Assembly: GCA_026873275.1 (NCBI GenBank)
Contig: JANTUC010000008.1
Span: forward strand, 558,001-622,000
Source: Pseudopithomyces maydicus
Lineage: Eukaryota > Ascomycota > Dothideomycetes > Pleosporales > Didymosphaeriaceae
Direction of reading: 5' to 3'
Length of the DNA stretch: 64,000 nucleotides
Shown piece by piece: positions 35,594 through 46,670 of the stretch. The notes below the pieces were generated by a model. That model was not told the DNA's origin and did not search any database. It worked only from the letters and a program-made list of their open reading frames with translations. The first letter of the stretch is position 1. Each line of letters starts with the position of its first letter. The translations under genes and the position numbers were made by a program.

Positions 35594-36881
35594 AGCGAAT
35601 AATGTAGTAAGTAACAGAAAGAACGAAGGACTATCGAAGATGTGTGATCAGGGTCGATACACGCCGAGTTAAACCAGACGATCGAGGTTTATATACGTAT
35701 GCTCCCGGCAATCTGCAGTAACCCCAGTTTCGCACACTACCAGATCGTGGCTGATGCCATGAGAACGTCCATCGCCCAGAGCTAAACCTTTCACTACACG
35801 GAGACAAGCTTTGCGGCATCGGGAGATTGTCAATGCTATCATAAACCGGGTTGCTGGATGATATTGTGGGGTAATCGGCGCATCAAATTTCGGAAATAAG
35901 CAAAACCCATCCCGGTACGCCTCGGGTGTTGCGCACACTTTCTATCTCAAACACTCGTCTCGGCCTAGAATGTGTTCTATGACTGTCGGTTGGCACAGGA
36001 CGGTTCCGAGGAGGGTTTGTGTATTGTGCATCAACAGTTTGAGTGGAGAAAAAGTGGACAAGAGAGTACGTGGCGGCGGCTCGTACAAAGGTGCTGTACA
36101 ATGGAAGAAACATTTCAGTTCCGGATGTTTCCAACTTATGTGTGATCTGGGGTTCCCGGATATACAGAGCCAGATTGAACACAGGACAGGATAAACGCCT
36201 TTCGTCTTCACTCATATCTTGTTCTGGGCAAAATTCTTCGGAGTCGTCACATTTTACTGGTCCCACGACGCACGATAGTAGGATGACTTCTGGAGTACAC
36301 AAATCCATAGCGATGACCCAAGAAAATGCAAGGTTACAAGGTGCACCGTTTCAGCCGAATAATCTTATTGGGGTTTTCGTTAACAAGTGTCAAGTCCTAT
36401 GGATTGTTGCTCTCGATTGTATTCAATCACGATTAGTCGACGCAGTAATCATCGTGAATTGGAATCTATCTTTCACCGCCAGTTCTTGCAAAAACCAGCA
36501 GTCTGACATGTCAGTGCATGATAAACCGTAGTTCTGCTATGAATCTTAGCAGATGGAGTATATCTCTTCAGCAGCAGGTGCGCATTCGTTCCAACTGAAT
36601 GTGGCTCCTAGAACAATCCCAAAACTAATCCGTGTCATGTACGGATCCATCTTGAGGCACTAAATTGTCTGGGTTGTGGAAGCTCCATCACCAATGACGA
36701 AGATGGGTATGAAAGACAAAGCACATTCGTGCAGTAGAGTCTGGGTAATCATGAGCCAAGCTAGTCCCCGAAAGGTTACATCACCAACCTATGACGCCAT
36801 ACATCTTCACACCCAACATCCTCCACGATTCCCACCATATAGCCCGACCACAATAAGGAAAAAAACAACTCAAACCCCAAA
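35594..36881. other. Gene-free stretch upstream of thioredoxin gene
   Basis: About 1.3 kb with no supported gene. Overlapping open frames on both strands between 35.9 and 36.5 kb lack domains and spliceable partners. It presumably holds the upstream regions of the expansin-like and thioredoxin genes. Confidence 0.55.
35688..35695 (-). promoter_or_regulatory. Probable TATA box of the expansin-like gene
   Basis: The minus strand reads TATATAAA, about 95 bases before the start codon at 35593. It is assigned by motif and position only. Confidence 0.45.
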
Positions 36882-37205
36882 ATGCCCGAATCCTCAATCA
36901 AGACGCTCGACTCTAGAGCAGCCTACCTAAAAGCCGTCATGTACGAAGGTGTCACCGTCCTCGAGGGAACCGCCACGTGGTGCGGGCAATGCAAAGCTAT
37001 TGCCCCAGAGGTCGAGAAAATGGTCTCCGAATATCCGGATGTACATTTCTACACATACGACGTGGAGGAGACGCCGGATATAGCGCAAGAGCTGGGCGTT
37101 AGTGCGATGCCGACTTTCAGCGTGTTCAAGGATGGGGATATACAAGAAGGTGTAACGGGCGCAAAGCCGAAGGAGCTTAGGAAGGCCATTGAGGCGAGCA
37201 AGTGA
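36882..37205 (+). CDS. Small thioredoxin with WCGQC active site
   Basis: A single exon of 107 residues with the complete thioredoxin fold: strand VTVLEGTAT, active site WCGQC (Cys34 and Cys37), helix KAIAPEVEKMVSEYP, strand VHFYTYDVEETPDIA, cis-proline SAMPTF and strand VFKDGD. There is no targeting signal, so it is likely cytosolic. The usual proline between the cysteines is glutamine. In the family this position tunes redox potential, so the protein may be a more oxidising or more specialised thioredoxin. Its partner reductase is not in the window. Confidence 0.93.
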   Translation: MPESSIKTLDSRAAYLKAVMYEGVTVLEGTATWCGQCKAIAPEVEKMVSEYPDVHFYTYDVEETPDIAQELGVSAMPTFSVFKDGDIQEGVTGAKPKELRKAIEASK

Positions 37206-37270
37206 GGAGTGACGGACGAGGTGTTGAATATGGGGTAGTAGGCTTTGCGATTCCACTGTGCCTACATTTC

Positions 37271-37284
37271 GGTACCTAGGTACC
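37271..37284. repeat. Perfect 14-base palindrome
   Basis: GGTACCTAGGTACC equals its reverse complement and lies between the convergent thioredoxin and dihydroorotase genes. CCTAGGTA-like motifs recur elsewhere in the window (for example near 30242), so it may be a common genomic motif rather than a site for these genes. Confidence 0.8.
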
Positions 37285-37377
37285 CAGTTACGCGACGTAC
37301 ATCTTGGGATTGTATAATATAGTTTGCTGCACTATGTACATGCCCATACTGCACAAATACTATGGGAGTAGAGCACC

Positions 37378-38631
37378 TTACTTCCACTCTACACTCCAGG
37401 TCTGCTCACCTCTCCTGAATGGCACAACCCGCACATTTACGCCTTTCTTCTCCAGAACATCTACAACCTTGGCCTGTCCCTTCCTCAGCAAAATGCGCTG
37501 GTTGAGCTCATCTTTAACCTGATAGAAATCCCTTCCCCACTTGCCAAAGAATCCCTCCAGTCCCTCCTGCGAGATACTCTTCTCTTCAATCACACTCCTC
37601 TCAACCCCCTTCTCCAACGCATCAAGGACATAAGCCACGGCGTTCGTCTGAGTGAAAACACCCGCGGCCACCTTATCCTCTCCCTCTTCTTACCCTGATC
37701 ATGCGGTGCTGAGTCCGTGCCCAGGAAGAATTTACCGTTGCTGCTGACCACAGCCTTGAGAAGGGCATCGCGGTCCTCAGGCGTCTTGGCGACAGGCTTG
37801 CAGAAGCAGAATGGGTCCCCAGCCCAGTCGTCGATGATGAGTGAGAGGTGGTGCGCTGTGATGGTGCCAGCTACCGTGGGGCCACAGGCGCGGACAGCCT
37901 CGAGGGCGGCGGCTGTGCTACAATGCTCGAGGATGATGCGGAGCTTGGGGAACTTCTCATGGAGGGACCTGAAGGTGGGGAGGAAGGCAGGTTCAGCGTT
38001 GAGGATCGTGATAGCGGTGCTATCCTTGGTAGTATGGGCATGAGAGGGCGTGGAGGGCACTTCTCCGTGGAGATTGAGAACCATGTTCTGCTTCTCCATC
38101 TCTGCAAATACCGGATAGAAAGTCTCGTAATCGACGACGCCAGACGAGGAGTTCTTCGTATATGTTTAGGAACGCAAAGGTTATCTAAGATATTTAGAAA
38201 CTCACGGTAGTTACGCCTGCCGGATAGGATTTCACACCCGAGATGCCTGCTTTCTTCGCTTCTCGGATCACTTCGGGTGTGATGGACTCGTGCAGGTACA
38301 GTGACATTAGATAGTCAACGTTGGGCTCGATCGCCTTCAACCGGTCACGATACTCCAGGCATTGTTGCACAGTAGTCACAGGTGGGACCAAGTTCGGCTA
38401 CATTCGTGCATCAGCCTTCCGGTTTCTTCGACGAAATGTAGAGAATCAGGATGGCTACCAGCACGTGAAGTAAGTGGGGAATCGAAGTATTCATACCATA
38501 ACGTAAACTTGATTTACACCACCCTGCCGAATAGTCGGCGTAACCAGCTGCGACATTTCACCATCTCGCAAGTGAACGTGCGCGTCGAAAGCTGCCGGAA
38601 GCTCAATCTCTTTCAGCTTGGTAAACTCCAT
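37378..38631 (-). CDS. ura4: Dihydroorotase (pyrimidine synthesis), with apparent frameshift
   Basis: Minus-strand exons 38631-38497, 38397-38206 and 38153-37378. It catalyses ring closure of carbamoyl aspartate to dihydroorotate, in the cytosol. Seen in order are the metal-binding HVHLRDG, the carboxylated-lysine region GVKSYPAGVTTNSSSG, metal-ligand histidines in LNLHGEVP and LEHCST, and the substrate loop GTDSAPH. After GTDSAPHDQGKK the reading frame breaks near 37680-37692. The conserved continuation (DKVAAGVFTQTNA to the stop at 37378) lies in the frame reached by adding one base; the unshifted frame ends at 37590 with no homology. No intron can explain this: the only GT-AG pairs there are 16-22 bases apart. 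Either a one-base assembly error or a recent mutation. Neighbours are the minus-strand DIM-2 gene upstream and a convergent thioredoxin gene. Confidence 0.9.
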
Positions 38632-38874
38632 GTTGCCGTTGTCGTTGCCGCTCAGTCGTGGACACAGAGCTTGAATGCTTTTTGTGGTGGGCTGTTTGGA
38701 TGCATTGCGCTAAACTAGAAAGAGATAGCCACTACCGAAATTCGCACCATGCACGAGATCGCTGCAAGTGAGCAACTGCATTTGGGTGTTTAGTTTCGAT
38801 GGACATTAGATAATTTTCTGTCTTAGACGCTTAATCGCTAGATGCTAAATTCGATTTTCTTTTGTAAAAGCTCT

Positions 38875-41800
38875 TCAAGCGTACGGTCTCGATTCGGATT
38901 TTTTCGATGCCTTCGCCTGCCTTGATATGTCCAACTCTACTGGTTTATTCCAGCACCGTGGGACGAACTCGACGCTTAGACCTGTGTGACGAGTCTTACG
39001 GGTTGGCTCATCTTCTTTTGTGCTTTCTGATGTGTTCCTATCAGCTGGGAGCTGGTCTGGTTGATGCAAGCTTTGTGACCGCTTAATCCTCTTATTTGAA
39101 TAGACGATTTCTCCATGATCATCTTTTACAGATTCATTCTGATAGGCTTGGTGTTGGTAATGAGTATGCTGTGTTTGTGTTGGAAGCTCCGGACGGCGGC
39201 TTTGTGGCCTGGATGAAGAAGAAGAGGAAGTTGTCTCGGCATCTTGAATCAAAGAAGTAGCTGGCGAATGCGCGACAGAATTCTTTTGAAGAGCTCCAGG
39301 AAGGCCACGGTGACTCATTGTCATGGCTGGCATAGCTTGGGAACCATCAAAATCGACCATCTCGTCATTCAATGCGGTATTCCCTCCAGGTTTAACTCTT
39401 AAATCAAATCCAAACTCAGCTTCAAGCTGTTTGTCAAGCTCAAATTCAAGCGTAGCTTCTCTCATTGTAGCTTTACTGGCTAAAATTCCTCTTTGATGAT
39501 TGTAGATCCGATGCTGTTGAATGGAGTTGCCGTCTTCGTCGTTATAGTTTTTCCCCACAAAGCCAGGGTCCTTGGATTTATCAAGTAACGGTTGCATGTA
39601 CCTTTCACTTGTTCCATCGATGGCCTCGGATTTCTTATCCAAGCTAGGTTTATCGTTTTCTTGACGTATTGATGTGTGTATACCACTCTTCCTCCTGGAA
39701 TTGATAACCACAGACACAGATTGTCTTGCTGCAATGCTCGGCTTGGCAACCATCTTACGAGAATCATGGTCAACGGCTCTCCGAAGCTCCATCCCCAGTG
39801 CTTTTGCAACGCGTCGATCAACAGCATTTCCTACCATCTTATACTGATCGTTAACAGTGCCGATAAGAATGTCCTCTTCCGGAATGCCCTGTGCAATTCG
39901 TGCCTCTTCCAACGTTATGCACCGGTTTTGCTCGTAATGGACAAAGGGCCCAGAGCGAGAGTCATGCGGTGATGGCCCGGTAACAACTGTACCTATTAAA
40001 CCATTCTTCTTTATGCGCTTGTAGGATTTCCCAGCAATTTCGCTTTTGCCTTCGTATAGGTACTTTGGAATAAGGTTATGTTCGGCGGCATATCCAAGGC
40101 CCACACCGGGAGGGTACTTGGGGACGTGGGCTATACATCGCCGCTCTTTGATGTTGGGCCTCAGGCGCAGAACGTGATCTGGCCATCCGATGCATGGGTG
40201 TTTAATGCCACACCCAATGTCTGGTAAGTGACCAATTGCTTCTCCTGCTGTAACATGTGGGTATGGGGTAAGTTTCGCATCTTGCACACCAAATCGTTCT
40301 CCGTTCAGAAGCTTGCCGACACTCTTGCTCTTGAAACCTTCAAAGTCTCCATGCGTTGGACGTGGTTGTGAAATCAGAGTCCGTCCTGGAGCTGCAATCG
40401 ATATAATAAGTCGGTTGCGATGTTGAGGACTGCCGTAATTCCAAGAACTCATGATGAATTGCTGCACCTGATATCCCATCGACACCAAACATCCAACGAG
40501 CTGTGATAGGACGAGTTCCTCTTCAAATCCTTTTCGGGTAGCTCCCATGTTAACCACGTTCTCGAGGAAGCCATATTCTGGCCGGTAGACGTCTACAAAG
40601 GAGGCGAAAGTCGTCACATGGGCAGCATTTCGTAACGATTGTTCGCTTCTCCAGTCTTGTTGAAGCTTTGAAAAACCTGGGCATGGACTGCCAGCCGCAA
40701 TTACAGAAACGTCTCCGATCTTTGCCACCAAGTCCATATTTGGCGATTCTCCCGAGAGTAATGCATGGAGGTAGTCGTCCACAGAACCGAACCAAAGCTT
40801 CGGCTGGTGATTTTCGTCAGCGTTGGCGCGTAAAGTTTGTATAGCACGACCGTTCATATCGACCGACGTGTGAAAGTGAACGGCGCTGCCTGTTTCCAAT
40901 CCTCTGTCTAGATTTCCGAGGCCACTAAACAGACTGAGACCAGGTAACTTCTTGGTATCATCGTATGGTGCGTAACTGGGCCCTTGGATTAGATATGGCG
41001 GCGCTTCTGTAAGCTCTTCAAGTTTTTCACTATCCGTGTCGACCAGGCGCGTAGATAGAATCCAACAGTGCGCTCCACCGGATTGATTGTAAGGGAAAGG
41101 TATGCGAGAAAATGTCGAGTCGACGCGAGAGAAGAAGCGCACATAGCATCTACCTTCAATCCTCTCGTATGGCACAACTTCCAGATGATCAGTCCATACT
41201 AATTCGTTGACGGCGACAGGTTGCGCCACGTTTTGAATCCTCTTTAAACGTGAAAGACGCCGTACCCTCATTCTCTTGGTTGTTGTGTCGTTTTTTTCCA
41301 CAACAACAGGCTCCAAGACATCCTGCTCGCGCATATACACCGTATCACCTTCGCGGAAGGTGTCACCTGATGTCTCCGAGTATGACTTGTAGCAATTACA
41401 CCGGAAGTCTGTATCCTGCATAGTAACAAAAGAACTTGTCCTCGTATCATACTTTTGTCGCACCAAGAAGTCTTTCGGGGTATCGTATCTTTTCGAGAAC
41501 CATTCGACCGAATAGCACTTGTATACATCCGAATCCATTAGCTTGTACTCCAAACAATTGCAATTCTCCGATATAAAAAGTTCCTGCTTCACAGGGTAAT
41601 CGGTAGTATTAATAGTGGTGTCTTCTGGTCGGTACAACCAGAGAACATATAAGCGTTGGCGACCGTCGGACTGGGTTGAAACGCGGTGAACGTAACCAAA
41701 CCATTCCCAGATTTTGGCTGAATCTTTTGCTGATTTGCGCCATTTTTTATTTTCTTCTTGATCGGGAATAATGGAGATCACGTCGCCGACGGTGAAGTTC

Positions 41801-42874
41801 TTTGGGATTCGAATAGATGTACGCTGAATTGAAGGTGACAGTGAATGCGACTCCACCGGTAAACCCAAAGTCCTCATGCGATGCTGGCGCGCAGCTCTGA
41901 CGCATTCCGAAGGATTCATTGCAAAAAGCTGTTCGGCGAAATAACGGTTTCGGAAACAATTATAAACGTGTTGTGTGGCGATTGTTTTGGCGCATTTGGG
42001 AGGAATCATTTCGTTGTCTCGTCGCCCGCACTGATCCCACAAAGGATGTTGTGATAAAATTTGATCGTTTTGAAGACAAACAGCCTCGGACCATAAGTAG
42101 GAGATGTGTGCATGGACAATCTTTCGAAAGTCAATTGATTGATAAGCTTGGAGCCAGTTCTGAAACTCTAGATGATTTTTGAAGCGTTGTTGTAGCCAAT
42201 GGTAGAACTTATGCCGGAACTCATTTAAGCTGACGGAGGACTTGCTATCCAGGAAATCGATGACGTGTTTTCCTAAATTTGCAATCCAATGGAACGCATC
42301 TTGGAAAGGTTTATATGGGCGACTAGGGCAATTCAATTTGTACCATAGATCGTAGTCTCCATCATGGCTAGCGAGGTGCGAGTTTATGTATATGACCACG
42401 TTGGGGTCATCATCAACGCCATACCCTTCGATAGAATAGCTTTTGATCGGTACATTCTGCACGAAATGTCGCTCGTGGCCGATCGATACGACGCCGTTAA
42501 ATTGCAGTTTCTTCCCGTTCTCGTCCAGGTAGTCCAGAGTGTGTAATTCGCCAAAGAAATTGTCTTCTGGGACACTATAAATTTCGTAGTCACTTAATTC
42601 AATTATAAGCGGTCTTTTGCTGTTGATATTTCCATTCCATGGTCCGGTATCGTGCTCTTGGGCTTCCCAAGCAACCTGATACCATAAGTACACACAGAAG
42701 CGAAAGAGAATAGTGACTCACTTTCAAGGAATTGATTGCTTCGAGTTCGGATATTTCTGGTATGTCATGGCGCCAGGATCTGTCATAATGCCTTGGAAAC
42801 CATCCTTCGTCTGTAAAATTTTGCGCAGTGGAACGTCTCGCGACCGCAACGGCTGGACTTTGAGATCGAGGCAT
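38875..42874 (-). CDS. dim-2: DIM-2-type cytosine-5 DNA methyltransferase
   Basis: Minus-strand exons 42874-42722 and 42675-38875 give 1317 residues. Two BAH-like regions precede the catalytic domain, one starting near residue 346 (FTVGDVISIIPD) and one near 491 (FREGDTVYMREQD). Catalytic motifs are complete and in order: I (GLSLFSGLGNLDRGLE, about 633), IV with the attacking cysteine (AAGSPCPGFSKLQ, about 714), VI (YGFLENVVN, about 757), VIII (SPQHRNRLIIS, about 804) and X (MVGNAVDRRVAKALG, about 1000). The PCPGFS variant and BAH layout match DIM-2 of Neurospora, which methylates cytosines in H3K9-methylated chromatin. A Ser/Arg-rich, disordered C-terminal tail of about 270 residues follows. 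I chose the ATG at 42874; the upstream in-frame start would be TTG. The gene looks intact. Confidence 0.94.
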
Positions 42875-43821
42875 GGCGTCGTCTTGGGTGATTCGATTGT
42901 TAGAAATTGTTCGGATGATGTTCGGTTTACCGACCAGTCCGGTCAAAGGGCTCAAAGCAAGCGAAATCAAAGAAAAGATGTGCAAAGCTTAAATGTCCAG
43001 GGTGAAATCCTTAGACAGCAGTATGATCCATACGAAGAATCGCACTGAGTAGGCGCCACGTTCAGATAACTTCCTTCACTTGACCAAACAAAAGTCGACA
43101 AACGGCAAGCATTATCCCAAATAAAACGAGCAACGTGGTTGAAAAGCTAGGCGCTCACTGTACGTATGATGAAAGTGGTGGAGAGCGACAGTGTGGCGTC
43201 TTTTGGTAAGCCGACGAGGGCGTGAGGTTGTGTCGCGTTGGTGTTGTGGTAGCGAATACAGGCCACATACCAGCGCAGGCGCGTGGCAACCAAGCTCGTT
43301 CCGGAAGAATGAAAGGCGGCGCCTACCCGACGTTGGGACGCAGAGTGAGAGGAAACCAGAGAGTTGAGATACACAGTGAGAGTAGACTGGACAAGAGTTG
43401 TACAAGTGGCGGTGAAAGCAACTAGAAGACGACGGTCCATAGTCGTCAGTCAGGCAGTGTAGGATTCAGTAATCCTGGGCCCCCACGCAACAAAGAGAAA
43501 ATCCGTCCACAAATGAAAAGCATACTTTAGGATTTCCAATGTGTAGAACAAAAGGCGAACACCTCTGAAATCCATATCAGAGGCTTATATATCGCCACAC
43601 AATGTAACACGAGTTGGTTCATGGTAAAAGCGATACCACTTCCGTTCCGCGAGGAGAGATGAGAGAACAACCCTTTGGTTACATCATATTCTATCTATAC
43701 GTTGCGAACATGTGCGTAAAACCGCTCATCGATGCATCCGAAAATGCCCATGCAATGTAAAACCTCGCTCAAGCCAATCCAGATGCGCGCGCAATCCTTC
43801 CGGTCCTCGAGAAAACGCCTT
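42875..43821. other. Intergenic interval upstream of DIM-2
   Basis: Nearly 950 bases, presumably the DIM-2 5' region and the 3' flank of the DUF3431 gene. A 97-codon minus-strand frame (43440-43147) starts with ATG but has no domain and was not accepted. Confidence 0.5.
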
Positions 43822-45192
43822 CTATATATGATACAGCATGATGTCCCTCGCAAAATTTGTACAGTGAAAGTCATGTCCCTCCAACAACGCCGCAGAGTGC
43901 CTACTCCACACCTCCTCATAAGTGCAGACCAGCTTGTGGTCCATAATCCCAAATGCGACTGCTTTCGTACGACTCCGTCTCTTCCTTGCGATTTTCCTTG
44001 TTCGCCCCCTCTCAAATGCCTCCTTCCGCTTCGTCTCCAGCCATCGGTCGATCTCGGGGATCATCTTGGTCAGGGAAACAACCCTTTCTTTCTCTTCATC
44101 TGTGACACTCTCTTTTCCGTCCTCCTTCTTGTTGATTATGTCCAGTTCTGCAAACAGTATATTGCGCTGTTTCTGCTTTTCTTCGTACTCTTCGTAATTC
44201 TGGCGCCCTCCGAAACATATGCCATAGCCGTCGCAGTAGCAGGTGTTTTGCGCAGGGCAATACACCTCGTGGCCAGTGAAGATGTAGTGCCATATGTATT
44301 CGAATATGCGACCAGAAAACGAGTCGTCCATGGCTGTTTGCAGCAGCCACTGTCGATAGTGCAACAGCCGTTCGATGGGCACCTGGCGGATCCTCTCCCC
44401 ACTAAGAGCGAATTGTGCGCAACAGACGCCCGATAGCGTTTGCGGTACGGGTGCGCCGGGATGAAGCTCGTCCCAGATGCTCTTCCGCCAGTATATCTCC
44501 TCGGGCTTGCTATAGAAATCGAAGTCGCCGCCTGGTCTATCCATGTGTATCCAGTCCGGGCAACCGGGTTCGTGGTGACAGCGTACGTTCATGTATCCCA
44601 TTCGTGCGACCCGGTCGTGGTTCAGTCGTTTGAGCATAGCAAGGCCATCCTGCATGACCAGATTGTTGTTGTGCCAGGCGTGCCTGTGCGCATGTATGAA
44701 AACAACCGTATCGGGCAGATTGTTGTAGTTGTCGATCATGTAGGTGAGGTAGACCTGGCGCGACATTCGCATTAGCCCGGCTCTTCCCAACCGGCGGATG
44801 TAAAGGAGAGGCTGGAGGGTCCAGCGACGTACCATGGCTTCCCTGCCCTTATTTTTGGGCACCTTGTTCTCTGCATTTGGGTTGTCTACTTCGTACACAA
44901 CCAACTTGGCCTCTGGTATCTCGCCTTGCAGCCACCCCAGGTCCTCCTTCTTCGTCTTCGGCACCACGATGGCCCAGGTGTAATTCGTGCCAGGCGGTTT
45001 CGCCTGGCCATCTTTAAAGCGCAACGGGATGCCAAAGTCGAGCGGATCGGCGCGGAGCGAGGCTGTCGATTTGCTGTATCCGGGCTGCAGGGTGGAATGG
45101 TGCATGGACTCAAGGCGAAAATAGGCCCAGGTGAGGATGAACAAGCCGAGCACTGTGACGAACCACCCGCGGCGGGGTGGTCTGGCCAACAT
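43822..45192 (-). CDS. DUF3431 type II membrane protein, probable Golgi glycosyltransferase-like
   Basis: A single exon of 456 residues. A short basic cytosolic tail (MLARPPRRGW) and one membrane helix (FVTVLGLFILTWAYF) give type II topology, as in Golgi glycosyltransferases. The lumenal domain has the conserved DUF3431 blocks: TWAIVVPKTKKEDLGWL, KNKGREA, YMIDNYNNLPDTVVFIHAHR, HAWHNNN, GYMNVRCHHEPGCP and GVCCAQFALSGERI. A histidine and tryptophan-rich core and conserved cysteines support a globular enzyme-like domain. The C-terminal 140 residues are charged and helical (EEKQKQRNILFAEL). The family function is unestablished. The Golgi and transferase ideas are inference from topology. Confidence 0.9.
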   Translation of the reverse strand: MLARPPRRGWFVTVLGLFILTWAYFRLESMHHSTLQPGYSKSTASLRADPLDFGIPLRFKDGQAKPPGTNYTWAIVVPKTKKEDLGWLQGEIPEAKLVVYEVDNPNAENKVPKNKGREAMVRRWTLQPLLYIRRLGRAGLMRMSRQVYLTYMIDNYNNLPDTVVFIHAHRHAWHNNNLVMQDGLAMLKRLNHDRVARMGYMNVRCHHEPGCPDWIHMDRPGGDFDFYSKPEEIYWRKSIWDELHPGAPVPQTLSGVCCAQFALSGERIRQVPIERLLHYRQWLLQTAMDDSFSGRIFEYIWHYIFTGHEVYCPAQNTCYCDGYGICFGGRQNYEEYEEKQKQRNILFAELDIINKKEDGKESVTDEEKERVVSLTKMIPEIDRWLETKRKEAFERGRTRKIARKRRSRTKAVAFGIMDHKLVCTYEEVWSRHSAALLEGHDFHCTNFARDIMLYHI

Positions 45193-46670
45193 GGTGCAGT
45201 GGTGGCCGGGGAGAGGATTGGAGAACAGGCGGGAGTGCCATGGCGGGCCCTTTGGAGTTCCTCGTGGGCGATATCAGCAACTGCCTTTCGCGCGAGGTGC
45301 TGCCAGTGCGCCAGAGTGACGCGTTTCGCCCACTTGGACCCTTAACCCATGTGGGATTAGAGTGCCTCCAAACAACCACCAATCTCCAAGCAATATGCGG
45401 CTTGTGGCATTTGGCACGAGCCGGGCGTATACGAAACGTCTTGGGGCCTGGTATTATCAGAGAATGCGTCACGGTTTCGGTCTAGCGCTCCACCATGACA
45501 TGTCGCTATGCCCACAAGACGCGTACCTGCACGGCAACGTCGACCGGGCACCGGGAAGACGGCACTATCAAATGGGAGCCAAAATCATAAGATCGTCTAT
45601 CAAGTGAATTGTTGCATGGGCGTCATAGGGAATGTCCAGGTAGCAGCTGGACAATGCGCTGCTGCTCTTTGCACGCCGCATCCCTCTGTTGGCTCGTCTG
45701 AGACGACTAACCCGCCAGCACGATATCAGCTGACTTCTACCCTGAGGTCCCGAGGCCCCATAGGCCGCACAGCTACCTATCCCAGGAAGAGAAATCGCAG
45801 ACGCTGCAGACATGCCCGCCAGCTTATCATCCAAACATCCTTCCACGCCTTTGCCAGAGTAAGAACCTACTCCCACATGTCCATATGTTTCTCTCAGAGA
45901 CGTCAATTTCTCGACTGTTGCCGGGCAGTCGCGGAGTATTTGCCTCCTTCTTCTTCTCTTATTCGTGGTCCACTGTAAGGTTTATGCCCAGAGAACTGAT
46001 CGCTTCCTGAATGGTGTCCACAAAGCTTTGATAGGAGTCTCGCCGTAGTCGACATATGGGCTTGCTTTGTTACCATGGAGGAACTGGTCCCGCGTCTGCA
46101 GGGCCTTTCTGCATTGATATGGCGGTGGCGATTTGATTGAACACATTCGTGCCTTGGCGCTGTTATCGCATTCCACGTCGGAGCCTCAGAATTCTGTCTG
46201 GCATGGTGACCGGCCGCCGGGATCAGACCATGTATCGCATGGAGACGTAACCTGGTTTTCCAATCATCATGAGCGTGACTTCAACCGTGCTGTACATTCT
46301 GAGTTCACCCACGCAGTACATTTCCTGCTATCTATTCCTTGCCGATCCATGGTAGAACCGCCCTTCAGAACTCGTGGAGGCAAGGTAAAACACGAGGCTA
46401 CCAACTGAACCGAAATAGACTCTATAACAAGGTGGAAAGCCTCGAGCTGGGGCAAATCTTTTGTGGCCTCGAGTAAAATTGGATCGATTGGTGTAAGCGC
46501 CCGGTAGGATAAAGAGGAATCGTGACCTGATCGTACTTGTGTTTGGTAAACCATAGGTCGGAAACATCTATGCAGGCTCGGTAGAATTGTAGGGTAGTAA
46601 TTGTAGCAACAGAATCTAAGGAGCGCGACCCGCAAGCTTGATGTGCGAGTTTCCAGTTTCCAGAGATGGG
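45193..46670. other. Gene-free stretch
   Basis: About 1.5 kb with no gene I can support. Open frames on both strands are short and without domains. It lies upstream of the DUF3431 gene and beyond the TFIIIC-subunit stop. Confidence 0.5.

Noticed and set aside
35970..36531. Overlapping open frames upstream of thioredoxin
   Set aside because: Both strands are open with no domain, and no splice partners make a coherent protein.
43147..43440. 97-codon minus-strand frame with ATG
   Set aside because: The N-terminus is hydrophobic, but the rest has no family resemblance and overlapping frames are equally open.
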